Shown here in pieces: positions 26,834 to 36,026 of a DNA stretch of 64,000 bases (within the stretch, counting starts at the first letter, position 1; every line of letters begins with the position of its first letter). Origin of the DNA: Mucilaginibacter sp. OK268. GTDB taxonomy: Bacteria; Bacteroidota; Bacteroidia; Sphingobacteriales; Sphingobacteriaceae. A model generated the notes under the pieces. That model saw only the letters and a program-made list of their open reading frames with translations, had not been told where the DNA came from and searched no databases. The position numbers were made by a program, and so were the translations under genes. The stretch spans positions 310,001 through 374,000 of the forward strand of contig NZ_FNJV01000004.1 of assembly GCF_900103125.1 (NCBI RefSeq), in the 5' to 3' direction.

Positions 26834-28651
26834 TTAATAGTTAGGGTTGTTAGGAAGCAGGTTTGGGTTTTTGCCGATCTCGCCGCCAGGGATCCCTTCA
26901 TAATAAAATTGTTTCTGGAAGGTATATTCACGGTTAAACAGCTCTGGCTCGGCCAGGAAAATGTATTTATTTTCGTTAAATACGTAATAAGGCATCAGGC
27001 CCTTAAAGTGCGCGCGGTCAAGTACCACATCGGCAGTACGCCATCTTTTCAGGTCCCAATAGTATTGGTTTTCGAAAGCAAGTTCCATGCGGCGTTCGTT
27101 ACGCACTTTAGTCAGGTCGATTGATGAGTAAAGCGTAGCGCCGGCCCGTGTCCTAAGCTGATTAATGGAGCTTAGTGCATCAGTAGGGTTACCTAATTCC
27201 ATAGCGGCTTCTGCGCGGTTCAGCAAGATTTCACCATAGCGCAGGTCTATCCACGGCTGTTCGCTTCTGTTCAGATCCACAGTTGCCTGGGGTTTGTTAT
27301 AATCAACATATTTACGCACATAAAAACCTGTGCGGGTTAACTCATCGCCACCGGTCCAGGGGCCGGTAAAGCCGATGATCTGTTTGCCCTGGTACAGTGT
27401 TTTTGTATCGCCAGCAAGTATGTATGAGCGTGAGTTGGGCTGTTTGGCCACTTCTGCGGCAGCTGTTCCGCTAAAAGAGGGGTATATACCTCTTTGCATA
27501 TCAAAGGTAAGCCCTCTTAAAGTAGTGCCGGGGAAATAAATGGTAGCCAGTAACCGGGGTTCAAGACCCTGCATTAAGTCCGCACGGCTATTGAAACGTT
27601 TTGGAGTGCCATCGTCGTTGGTTACAGGCAGATTGCCCCAAAGTTGTACCAGATCCAATGTTGGGTACGAGCGTGAAAGCGCGTTGGCTGTCATATAACG
27701 GGGCGACATGGTAGCATCCCAGCTATGGGCGGTCTGGTTAGCGATGGAGTACTGCTTGATGAAAATGTTTTCTGGACTCCCGCTTTTCAGGAACAGGTCG
27801 ACATAGTTCTGTACCTTATCGGAATTGGCATTATAAAGCGAGTAATGACCTTCCAATGCTTTGGCAGCATCATAGGCAGCCTGGAAATATTTGCTTGCCT
27901 GATCGGCCGGAATGCCTACCAATCCTGCTGACCTTGCCGGGCCATCAACAAAGTTTACAGATCCGTATTTGGCTATACAGGCCGCGTACAACATGGCCCT
28001 TGATTTTAAGGCAATTGCCGCGTATTTGTTGGCCCTGCCGGCATCACTCGTTTCGGGCATCATCTGATAGCCTAAATCAAGTTCTGACCCAATAAAATCC
28101 CATGTTTCCTGCTCTTTATTACGATGTACCTGAAGGGTTGACAATGGAGCTGCCGGATCTTGTGGCTCCTTGATAATAGGGACCCCTCCATAGCGTTTGG
28201 CCAGGCCAAAATAATAGTAAGCCCTTAAAAAGTGGGCTTCGCCTAAAAGCGCGTTTACGGTTGACTGGGTTAGTGTAGAAACGTGTTTAGGAAGCTCGGA
28301 TATCAGGGTGTTCACATTCCGGATATCGCCATATGGCCAGTACCCGAAACCACCGGCAATATCCATACCGCCAAAGGGCCCAACTTCTTCACCGATTACT
28401 CCTGCCTCATTGTAAAAATTCTCCCAGTCGTTACCTCCGGTTTTAAATCCCTGATCGGGCCTGTATTTGAAGTCCTCGATAGGTAAATTCTGATATATGG
28501 TTGCTAAAAACGACTTAACACCTGCCTCGCTGCTATATATAACTTCGGGCGTAAATATATTGGTTGGCGGTATATTCAACTTCTGACAGGAAGTTACCGA
28601 TGCTCCAACGGTGATAGAGATGGCTATGATTAATTTGTTTATACTTTTCAT
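26834..28651 (-). CDS. SusD/RagB family glycan-binding lipoprotein (locus 2)
   Basis: A 605-residue lipoprotein, long for SusD, with lipobox Cys22 (VTSC). It carries LNIPPTNIFTPEVIY, the TPR-like AEAHFLRAYYYFGLAKRYGGVPII-type segment (here LGEAHFLRAYYYFG), and the C-terminal RYGEILLNRAEAAMELG and RNERRMELAFENQYYWDLKRWR. The start is 11 bp after the end of susC, giving the same coupling as in locus 1. With DUF3823, the duplicated-domain lipoprotein and GH71/99 copy B it forms a minus-strand operon. The glycan is unknown; an alpha-mannan or alpha-glucan is suggested by the GH71/99-like enzymes. Confidence 0.92.
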   Translation of the reverse strand: MKSINKLIIAISITVGASVTSCQKLNIPPTNIFTPEVIYSSEAGVKSFLATIYQNLPIEDFKYRPDQGFKTGGNDWENFYNEAGVIGEEVGPFGGMDIAGGFGYWPYGDIRNVNTLISELPKHVSTLTQSTVNALLGEAHFLRAYYYFGLAKRYGGVPIIKEPQDPAAPLSTLQVHRNKEQETWDFIGSELDLGYQMMPETSDAGRANKYAAIALKSRAMLYAACIAKYGSVNFVDGPARSAGLVGIPADQASKYFQAAYDAAKALEGHYSLYNANSDKVQNYVDLFLKSGSPENIFIKQYSIANQTAHSWDATMSPRYMTANALSRSYPTLDLVQLWGNLPVTNDDGTPKRFNSRADLMQGLEPRLLATIYFPGTTLRGLTFDMQRGIYPSFSGTAAAEVAKQPNSRSYILAGDTKTLYQGKQIIGFTGPWTGGDELTRTGFYVRKYVDYNKPQATVDLNRSEQPWIDLRYGEILLNRAEAAMELGNPTDALSSINQLRTRAGATLYSSIDLTKVRNERRMELAFENQYYWDLKRWRTADVVLDRAHFKGLMPYYVFNENKYIFLAEPELFNREYTFQKQFYYEGIPGGEIGKNPNLLPNNPNY

Positions 28652-28662
28652 ATGTCAATAGT

Positions 28663-31600
28663 TTAAAAGGAAACGTTGGCTCCCAGATTAAAAGTCCTGT
28701 TTATTGGATAGGTGTATCCGGAAATGCCGTCATTTCCATTCCTGGGGCTAGGGCCCTGGTGTTCAGGGTCGTAATTCTTCAATCCGGTAAATGTTAACAG
28801 ATTGTAGCTGTTTACATAAACCCTTAATTTTTTTATGCCTATAACTTTCAGGGCATTTGGCGATAATGAATATCCAAACTCCAGTGATTTTACACGCAGA
28901 TAACTGGCGCTTTGTATGGCCTTAGTGCCCTGTGCATCAGGCGAACCCATGGCAGGGTAAAATCCAGGAACCCATACCGTGTTGGGGTCAAAAACGTTAG
29001 CATAAGGGTCAGCGGTGTGCCAGCTGTCCAGGAAGCGGGTCAGCGCGCTTCGGTTATACATCAGCGGCGATGCAAACTGTTCTCCGTATTGTACGTAAAC
29101 GCCTGCCGCACCTTGTAAAACCATATTCATATCAAAGCCTTTATAACTTAAGCCTATAGTAAGGCCATAGTTATACAAAGGGATATCTGAAGTAGCAATA
29201 GGATGGTTGTCTTTATCGTCTATCACCCCATCATTGTTCCAGTCTTTATAATAATAGTCACCCGGAATAACGTTGTTATTACCTCCGCCGGTGTTTACAC
29301 CATAATTGTATATCTGATTGTAACTGGTGAACTGCCCGGCATATTCAGGCCCCCACCAAACATTCTGATACCTGTTTGTCTGGTTTTCTTTCCAGTTCAA
29401 ATACTCATTACCAGATTTACCACGAAGCACATTCAATGCTTTTAAGCGGGTGCTACTAATATTACCGGCGAGGTTTAAACCAAGCTTGCCAAATGTGGTG
29501 CGGTATGCGAGATTAAAGTCAAGCCCCTGCACACGGTCGCTGTTATAGTTGATCTGCGGTACATCGGCACCTACAGTACCCGGTAAAGCTACAGAAGGTT
29601 GAGCTGGCAAGCCCGTTCTGTCGTTTCTGAAAACTTCAATAGTACCATCTATTTTGCCACCAAACAGACTAAAATCCATCGCAATGTTTTTGATGGTATT
29701 TACTGACCAGGTTAAACCGGGGTTACCCAATTTAGGTGCCGATCCGTTAACAGAGCCGGCTCCGAAAATATATTTATTTACCGGGTAGGTATATCCGTTA
29801 ACATAGTTGAATGGAGGCGCATTGGCCTCGTCGCCGGTTTGGCCATAAGAAGCCCTGATCTTTAAATTGGTCAGGATATTTTCAGGTATCAGGTTACGGA
29901 AAAAACTTTCCTTGGTTAACACCCAGCCTACTGATCCGCCCGGAAAGAAGCCCCATTGGTCTGGCCCTGGTTGATACAGGTTATTACCATCCCGGCGAAA
30001 ACTAAACTCGGCCAGGTACTTACCTTTGTAATCATAGTTAAACCGGCCTATAATACTCTTATGCGCGCGATCCTGTAACGCTCCGGCATCCATACCGCCA
30101 GACATGTTGGAGTTTTGCAAGCCACCAAATAAATAGTCAACTGGTATCTCCACATCTCTGTAAGCGTTAAAGTTATCCGCGGTTTCATGGCTTTGTTCAT
30201 AAGTAGCCATGGCGGTTACATGATGGTTTTCCAGAAATGTATGTGAATAATTTAGTGTTACCTGGCTCAGGGTGTTAAAATGAGTATAATAAGACCGTGT
30301 TATGCCCGCGGGCGAATTGGTTAAACTTGGTATATATGAATCATCAGCTGCGCTGTACGTATACAAATAGTATGATCTTTTAATTTGATTATTATCAGCA
30401 GTGCCGTAATCAATATTGAATAATGCTTTAGCGCTCAATCCCTCTACACCCGGAATGTCATAGGTCAGGTTTAATTGGCTGGTGATGTTTTTATTCCTGA
30501 ACCTTTTTGATCCCACTTTACTGGCATCGGTAGCAATAGCCGGGTTCACGTTGTCGCCACCAGGTATCAGGTTGGGGTATAATGGGTTATCATTGGCGTA
30601 AATCTGGTCAATAGGTTTCTCGTTCCAGGTATACTTATAAACGGTCCATTCATCGGTTAAAGGCTGATTTTTTTCATCCATCCAAGCCGATGTTAAGATT
30701 TGTGCTTTTAACCCTTTGCTGATGCTGGCTGTAACGTTTGAGCGGAAGTTATATTTATTGTAATTCAGATCGCCGCTTTTAAAAACACCGTCCTGTTTTT
30801 GATAACCAAAGTTGAAGAAATAGCTGATCTTGTCGCTGCCTCCGTCAATGTTTAAGTTATGCTGTATCTGGTTGGCGGTTTTCTTGAAAGCCAGGGCTAC
30901 CCAGTCTGCCGATTTGCGGGTGCCGTCAAGCCAGGGTTTCATATCGGCATAGGAAAACTGCGGGGTAATATTGGATACAAAGTTATTGGCGAAATCGCGT
31001 TTAACTTTTTCATTGGTCAGCATCATATAATCAACCGCGCCAACTCCTTCAGGCATACCCAGGAATGTTTGTACCGCATCATTAACCGAGTAATTAATGC
31101 TGATCTTCCCATTTTTCGAGCCCTTTTTGGTGGTGATCAAAATGGCGCCCCCTGCGGCGCGCATACCGTATATCGACGCAGCAGCATCTTTCAATACAGA
31201 GATGCTTTCAATTTCATTGGGGTCCATTCTGCCTATGGTCGATTGGTCGCCGCCAATGATACCATCAATTACAATTAATGGCGCGGTTTGATAACCCCTG
31301 ATATTTAAAACGTTGGCATAAGAACCAGGCTCGGCGGTTGTTTGAAGAATGCGTACACCGGGGATCTTACCGGTTAGCATATTGATCACGCTCTCGTTTT
31401 TGGTCGTAACGATCTCCTTGCTTTGCAGCGTTGCTATGGAGCCGGTTATGGTGGCTCTTTTTTGTACACCGTAACCTACAACTACCACCTCATCCAGACT
31501 TTTGTTGGTGGTTTTTAAGGCTATAGTACCACCTTTGATGTCTTTAACTGCCAATTCCTGTGTTACATAACCCAGAAAAGATAGCTGTAAAATGGCATCG

Positions 31601-31800
31601 GTATTGGCAACATTCAGTTGGAATTTCCCGGCTATATCGGTAATGGCGCCTATGGTTGTTCCTTTAATTTTTACACTTACCCCCGGAAGTGCCGACCCAT
31701 CGGTTAAGTCAATTACTTTTCCGCTGATTGGAATTTGCTGGGCTAACAAACTAAGCGGGAAAAGAAAAAATATTATAAGTGAGTATTTAAGTTTTTTCAT
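28663..31800 (-). CDS. SusC/RagA family TonB-dependent transporter (locus 2)
   Basis: A 1045-residue outer-membrane transporter: signal peptide (1-20, SLLAQQ), carboxypeptidase-regulatory-like domain (ISGKVIDLTDGSALPGVSVKIKG, about 24-100), plug with LDEVVVVGYGVQ, GAILITTKKG and IESISVLKDAAASIYGMRAAGG, and a barrel ending NLGANVSF. It is the first gene of the second minus-strand locus. No regulator of any usual class (sensor with HTH, hybrid kinase, anti-sigma/ECF pair) is adjacent. The 647 bp upstream hold two clean inverted repeats (31854-31880 and 31962-31988). Confidence 0.95.
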   Translation of the reverse strand: MKKLKYSLIIFFLFPLSLLAQQIPISGKVIDLTDGSALPGVSVKIKGTTIGAITDIAGKFQLNVANTDAILQLSFLGYVTQELAVKDIKGGTIALKTTNKSLDEVVVVGYGVQKRATITGSIATLQSKEIVTTKNESVINMLTGKIPGVRILQTTAEPGSYANVLNIRGYQTAPLIVIDGIIGGDQSTIGRMDPNEIESISVLKDAAASIYGMRAAGGAILITTKKGSKNGKISINYSVNDAVQTFLGMPEGVGAVDYMMLTNEKVKRDFANNFVSNITPQFSYADMKPWLDGTRKSADWVALAFKKTANQIQHNLNIDGGSDKISYFFNFGYQKQDGVFKSGDLNYNKYNFRSNVTASISKGLKAQILTSAWMDEKNQPLTDEWTVYKYTWNEKPIDQIYANDNPLYPNLIPGGDNVNPAIATDASKVGSKRFRNKNITSQLNLTYDIPGVEGLSAKALFNIDYGTADNNQIKRSYYLYTYSAADDSYIPSLTNSPAGITRSYYTHFNTLSQVTLNYSHTFLENHHVTAMATYEQSHETADNFNAYRDVEIPVDYLFGGLQNSNMSGGMDAGALQDRAHKSIIGRFNYDYKGKYLAEFSFRRDGNNLYQPGPDQWGFFPGGSVGWVLTKESFFRNLIPENILTNLKIRASYGQTGDEANAPPFNYVNGYTYPVNKYIFGAGSVNGSAPKLGNPGLTWSVNTIKNIAMDFSLFGGKIDGTIEVFRNDRTGLPAQPSVALPGTVGADVPQINYNSDRVQGLDFNLAYRTTFGKLGLNLAGNISSTRLKALNVLRGKSGNEYLNWKENQTNRYQNVWWGPEYAGQFTSYNQIYNYGVNTGGGNNNVIPGDYYYKDWNNDGVIDDKDNHPIATSDIPLYNYGLTIGLSYKGFDMNMVLQGAAGVYVQYGEQFASPLMYNRSALTRFLDSWHTADPYANVFDPNTVWVPGFYPAMGSPDAQGTKAIQSASYLRVKSLEFGYSLSPNALKVIGIKKLRVYVNSYNLLTFTGLKNYDPEHQGPSPRNGNDGISGYTYPINRTFNLGANVSF

Positions 31801-31853
31801 ACTGTTTCTCGTTAATGATTAAGTTTAAATTATTGGGTTACCTGGTTAAGGTA

Positions 31854-31880
31854 GTAGGTGTAATGCGGTAGCACACCTAC
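31854..31880. promoter_or_regulatory. 8-11-8 perfect inverted repeat upstream of susC of locus 2
   Basis: GTAGGTGT (31854-31861), 11 bases, ACACCTAC (31873-31880). It begins 54 bases before the susC start and could be an operator or leader hairpin. The stretch 31801-32447 has no gene; besides this repeat and the next it is AT-rich and featureless to my reading. Confidence 0.4.
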
Positions 31881-31961
31881 GGCGGGTACGATTGATAGTG
31901 ATTCATGGTTATATCGGTTAATCTGGTACACTAACTCATTGCCGGTGGGTTGGCAAGAGTG

Positions 31962-31988
31962 GTATGCAACTGGTTTATAATTGCATAC
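31962..31988. promoter_or_regulatory. Second 8-11-8 inverted repeat upstream of susC of locus 2
   Basis: GTATGCAA (31962-31969), 11 bases, TTGCATAC (31981-31988), perfect arms. It has the same geometry as the repeat at 31854-31880 but a different sequence, about 160 bases before the susC start. A site for a dimeric regulator is plausible. Confidence 0.4.
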
Positions 31989-32447
31989 AAAGCAAGAGCG
32001 GATGATTAATAAAAGATAAATAATTGATTAATATGGAGCTTGATTCAAATTTTATCGCAATCGATTGTAATTATTTGCAATAATTGATGATCAGTTTTAT
32101 TATGTGCTGATTTAATGCGTGTTACTGATCTTAATAGATGGTGTTAAGTTTAATTAACAGAACCATTAATATCTGTACAATTAGCAAAGTACTTGCTGGG
32201 CGATCAGTAACTTTTAGTGGAGTTTCTTAACAAGAAGTAATAAATCAGCTATTAAACCCATAATTTAAGAATTTACACTTTGGGGAAGTATTTGTTTATT
32301 GCTCAGATTAATCTTTTACGGTTATAAAACATCGCTGAGGAGTATTTTATCTTAACACAATGATTATTTTAAACTAATGTTCAATTGATGCTAAAGTTGT
32401 CTTTTGCGATGGGAAATTTAACAAATTTAAAACCCGTTATCTCCATC

Positions 32448-33812
32448 ATGAAAAGCAACTCGCGCTACTTAAAAATAGGTGCATTATTAGTTCCGGCCAT
32501 TGGCATTGTGGCTATAAGTGCGGCCTTTATCAGCTGCAAAAACAAAAACAATCCCACTCCTGCTATCGATAAGGTAGGTCACGTAGTGGTCATTTATCTG
32601 GAGAACCATAGCTTTGATAACCTGTACGGTCAATTCTCTGGTGCCAATGGATTATCGGCAGCAGCAACTGCTAATGTTACCCAGGTTGATGCCAACGGAA
32701 ACGCTTATACTTATTTGCCTCCTATATCCGGCACCAGCGCTTTCCCAACTAATTTGCCTAATACCTATTTTAATATTGACCAATATATCCCATCTGATCA
32801 GGAAACACCAGATGTATTGCACCGTTATTACCAGGAGCAAATGCAGATAGACGGTGGTAAAATGGACAAATTTGCCCTATATAATACAACCGCCGGTTTG
32901 GCAATGGGTTATTATAAAACCAGTTTATTGCCTTTGTTGGGTATGGCTCAAAAATATACCCTGTGCGATAACTTTTTTCACAGCGCGTTCGGAGGCTCGT
33001 TCCTGAACCACCAGTGGCTTATTGCTGCCGCAAGCCCTGTGTTCCCAAATGCACCGGCCAGCATGGTTGCTAAATTGGACGGCTCTGGTAATGTAATTAC
33101 CGATGGTGCGGTTACACCTGATGGGTATGTGGTAAATACCAGTTATACGGTAAATGCCCCACATCCGGCCAGCGCCAGTGCTGCCACATTGGTTCCTAAT
33201 CAAACTATGCCTACCATTGGCGACAGGTTAAGTGATAAAAATATTTCATGGGCATGGTATTCAGGTGGCTGGGATAATGCCCTGGCTGGTAAGCCTGATG
33301 CTACCTTCCAGTTTCACCATCAGCCATTTGCATATTTTGCCAAATATGCCGATGGTACACAGGCTAAAAAGGATCACCTAAAAGACGAAACCGCTTTTAT
33401 TGATGCCGCTAAAAATGGTACTCTGCCAAGTGTTTCGTTTGTAAAACCATTAGGTATCAATAACGAGCATCCGGGTTATTCCGACGTACAGAATGGCGAA
33501 AGCCATACTGTTGAATTGATCAACGATGTGCTAAATGGCCCCAATGGAAAAGACGCAGTAATTATAATTACTTATGATGAAAATGGTGGTTTTTGGGATC
33601 ATGTGGCCCCGCCGGTAATTGATAAAAAATGGGGACCTGGTACACGTGTGCCGGCGTTGATCATTTCGCCATTTGCTAAAAAAGGATATGTAGATCACAC
33701 ACAATATGAAACTATCAGTATCCTATCGTTTATTGAAAAAAGATGGAGCTTACAGCCATTGACCGACCGGGACAAAAACGCAAATCCAATGCTTAACGCG
33801 TTTGAGTTTTAA
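32448..33812 (+). CDS. Lipoprotein phosphoesterase (phospholipase C / acid phosphatase AcpA-like)
   Basis: The ATG at 32448 gives a proper lipoprotein signal (Cys30, AAFISC then Lys-Asn-Lys), preferred over an upstream frame start at 32385; 454 residues. It belongs to the phosphoesterase family with the metal-site motif VIYLENHSFDNLYG (Glu52, Asn53, Asp57), HxAFGGSFLNHQW in the middle, and ITYDENGGFWDHVAPP and SPFAKKGYVDH toward the end. These enzymes hydrolyse phospholipids or phosphomonoesters in the periplasm. It is divergent from susC locus 2 and ends with a clear terminator. The exact substrate cannot be read. Confidence 0.85.
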   Translation: MKSNSRYLKIGALLVPAIGIVAISAAFISCKNKNNPTPAIDKVGHVVVIYLENHSFDNLYGQFSGANGLSAAATANVTQVDANGNAYTYLPPISGTSAFPTNLPNTYFNIDQYIPSDQETPDVLHRYYQEQMQIDGGKMDKFALYNTTAGLAMGYYKTSLLPLLGMAQKYTLCDNFFHSAFGGSFLNHQWLIAAASPVFPNAPASMVAKLDGSGNVITDGAVTPDGYVVNTSYTVNAPHPASASAATLVPNQTMPTIGDRLSDKNISWAWYSGGWDNALAGKPDATFQFHHQPFAYFAKYADGTQAKKDHLKDETAFIDAAKNGTLPSVSFVKPLGINNEHPGYSDVQNGESHTVELINDVLNGPNGKDAVIIITYDENGGFWDHVAPPVIDKKWGPGTRVPALIISPFAKKGYVDHTQYETISILSFIEKRWSLQPLTDRDKNANPMLNAFEF

Positions 33813-33851
33813 TATCAGGATAGGTACCGCGATCTATAAATAATATTAAAT

Positions 33852-33890
33852 CAGGGGACAGTTCGATAGAACTGCCCCTGTACTTTTTTA
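33852..33890 (+). terminator. Terminator after the phosphoesterase gene
   Basis: CAGGGG-CAGTTC and GAACTG-CCCCTG pair with one bulged A and a 4-base loop, followed by TACTTTTTTA. It lies between the phosphoesterase and the peroxidase genes. Confidence 0.85.
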
Positions 33891-33939
33891 TCCGGTTTTG
33901 AGTTTTGAAGACAGTTTACAGGCATAGCCATTATCGTAC

Positions 33940-35742
33940 ATGAAGAAAGTTGTTTTTATAGGGGTAGTACTGATCGCTGTAATAAGTTATGCGTTTTTTT
34001 CAAGCGGAGAGGAGAAACCAACCCCGGGTAAAGCGATAGCACAGGTATTATTGGCACAGGTAGATGATTTTTCAGGATTTTTGAAAGATAGATTCCAGGT
34101 GGCTGCCGAAAGTAATTCGTCCAACGAAAAGCAATTGCAGCAATTGTTTTTGCAGGCGCGGCTCCGGTATAAAAAAATAGAATGGGCCGCAGAGTATTTT
34201 GACGCTGCCACCACCAGGTCGGTAAACGGAGCGCCCGTACCAGAAGTGGAAATGGGCAGCGGACAGGTATTTGAACCTGCCGGGTTGCAGATGATGGAAG
34301 GCTACCTGTTCCCCAGGTATGATGCCAGCAAACAAAAGGATCTGGTAAAGCAGCTTAAAACGCTGCAATATGGATGCAATAAATACAAAACTTATTTCGG
34401 TAATATTGATATTCTGGACGGGCAGGTGTTTGATGCCGCCCGGCTCGAAGTGTTCAGGATATTAACGCTGAGCATAGCCGGGTTTGATGATCCGCTAACG
34501 CAGAAAAGTATGACCGAAAGCGCTACAAGCCTGGAAAGTCTTAAAAGCGTATTGAAGTTTTATGCTGGTAATGATGAAGCTTCTAAAAAGTTGACATCGC
34601 AAATTTCGGCTGCTGTTGCCTATCTGGAAACGCACACAGGTTTCGATAATTTTAACCGGGCAGAATTTATAACACGGTATGGTAATCCTATCAGCCGGAG
34701 TATTTCAGATTTAGAGCAGCACCTAAAGATCCATGTAATCAGGTACAACCGTTTACTGCGCCAGGATGCCAAAACTTTGTTTGATACCAATGCTTTTGAC
34801 GTAAACGCCTACGCGCCCAATGCCGATGCGGTATCAACCCCGCAAAAAGTAATGCTGGGCAAAATGCTGTTTTCTGATCCGGTATTATCTGGTACCGGAA
34901 CAAGAAGCTGCCGCTCCTGTCATCAACCCCAAAAAGCTTTTACCGACGGATTGATCAAGAACACCGTGATCGGCGGTAAACAACCGCTAAAAAGAAACAC
35001 ACCAACCCTATTAAACGCGGGCCTTCAGCCATCACAGTTTTACGATCTGCGGGCGACAACGCTGGAAGACCAGGTGAGTAACGTTGTGCAAAATCCTGAT
35101 GAAATGCATGGCTCAATGGCCAGGGCTGCCAAACGGTTGTGGCAAAATAAAATCTATCGCGAAAAATTCGCCAGTGCTTATCCTTCAAAAAAACGTACAA
35201 CGATTGACACGCTTGAGGTGATGAACGCCATTGGCTCCTATGTGCGTAGCCTTACTGCACTGAACAGTCGCTTTGATGCTTATATGCGTGGTGATAATAC
35301 CGCTATGACCAAAGATGAGCTGCATGGCTTTAACCTGTTTATGGGTAAGGCCAAGTGCGGTACTTGTCACTATATGCCTTTGTTTAACGGCAACCTTCCG
35401 CCACGTTTCATGAAAATGGAAAGCGAGGTGATTGGTGTTCCTCAATCGGTAACCTCGCACACGATTGATGACGACCTGGGCCGGTTTAATATAGTACAAA
35501 CGCCATCATTTAAGCACGCTTTTAAAGTAACCACGGTACGCAATGCCTCGCGCACAGCCCCATATATGCATAATGGGGTGTACAAAACACTTGACCAGGT
35601 GATGGATTTTTACAACAAGGGCGGCGGTACCGGTTTGGGTATAAAAATCGATAATCAAACCCTGCCCTTTGATAAACTCAACCTTAGCGCCAAAGAAAGC
35701 AAAGATATCATCGCGTTTATTAAAAGCTTGGATAGCCGGTGA
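33940..35742 (+). CDS. Di-haem cytochrome c peroxidase/MauG-like protein with long N-terminal domain
   Basis: A 600-residue exported protein (signal/anchor helix about residues 4-20). The C-terminal half is a bacterial di-haem peroxidase: first haem motif CRSCH (Cys324, Cys327, His328) and second CGTCH (Cys473, Cys476, His477), with VMLGKMLFSDPVLSGTGTRSC and the end RNASRTAPYMHNGVYKTLDQVMDFYNKGGG. It reduces peroxide with electrons from cytochrome c, or carries out a MauG-like oxidation. The 280-residue N-terminal part is helical and resembles the imelysin-type extension of some Bacteroidetes peroxidases (LQQLFLQARLRYKKIEWAAEYF), which lacks haem motifs. It is separate from the preceding phosphoesterase because of the terminator between them. 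Confidence 0.88.
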   Translation: MKKVVFIGVVLIAVISYAFFSSGEEKPTPGKAIAQVLLAQVDDFSGFLKDRFQVAAESNSSNEKQLQQLFLQARLRYKKIEWAAEYFDAATTRSVNGAPVPEVEMGSGQVFEPAGLQMMEGYLFPRYDASKQKDLVKQLKTLQYGCNKYKTYFGNIDILDGQVFDAARLEVFRILTLSIAGFDDPLTQKSMTESATSLESLKSVLKFYAGNDEASKKLTSQISAAVAYLETHTGFDNFNRAEFITRYGNPISRSISDLEQHLKIHVIRYNRLLRQDAKTLFDTNAFDVNAYAPNADAVSTPQKVMLGKMLFSDPVLSGTGTRSCRSCHQPQKAFTDGLIKNTVIGGKQPLKRNTPTLLNAGLQPSQFYDLRATTLEDQVSNVVQNPDEMHGSMARAAKRLWQNKIYREKFASAYPSKKRTTIDTLEVMNAIGSYVRSLTALNSRFDAYMRGDNTAMTKDELHGFNLFMGKAKCGTCHYMPLFNGNLPPRFMKMESEVIGVPQSVTSHTIDDDLGRFNIVQTPSFKHAFKVTTVRNASRTAPYMHNGVYKTLDQVMDFYNKGGGTGLGIKIDNQTLPFDKLNLSAKESKDIIAFIKSLDSR

Positions 35743-35764
35743 TATTGCACAGCCCCTGGAACAT

Positions 35765-35782
35765 CATATAATTAATTATATG
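35765..35782. promoter_or_regulatory. Perfect 18-bp AT palindrome
   Basis: CATATAATTAATTATATG is a perfect palindrome 23 bases after the peroxidase stop, in a 284-bp gap before the next gene. It may be an operator or chance in AT-rich DNA. Confidence 0.25.
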
Positions 35783-36026
35783 TATGTGTTTAGGTGTTTT
35801 TGAAATCTCAGATAGTTTATATTTTTCATGTATTCATATGTGTTTGGTGTTTGCGTATGTTATTGATAATTAGCTGATTAATAGTATTGTCAACGAGCTG
35901 TTGATTTATATTTTCATAAGACAGCCTGGCTTTTGCTGCATATTACGCTATATACTTCTCTCCTTTGTATTAATACCGGGCCACCCTAAGCCCGGCAGCT
36001 GTAACCAATTAAAAACCAATTACCTT

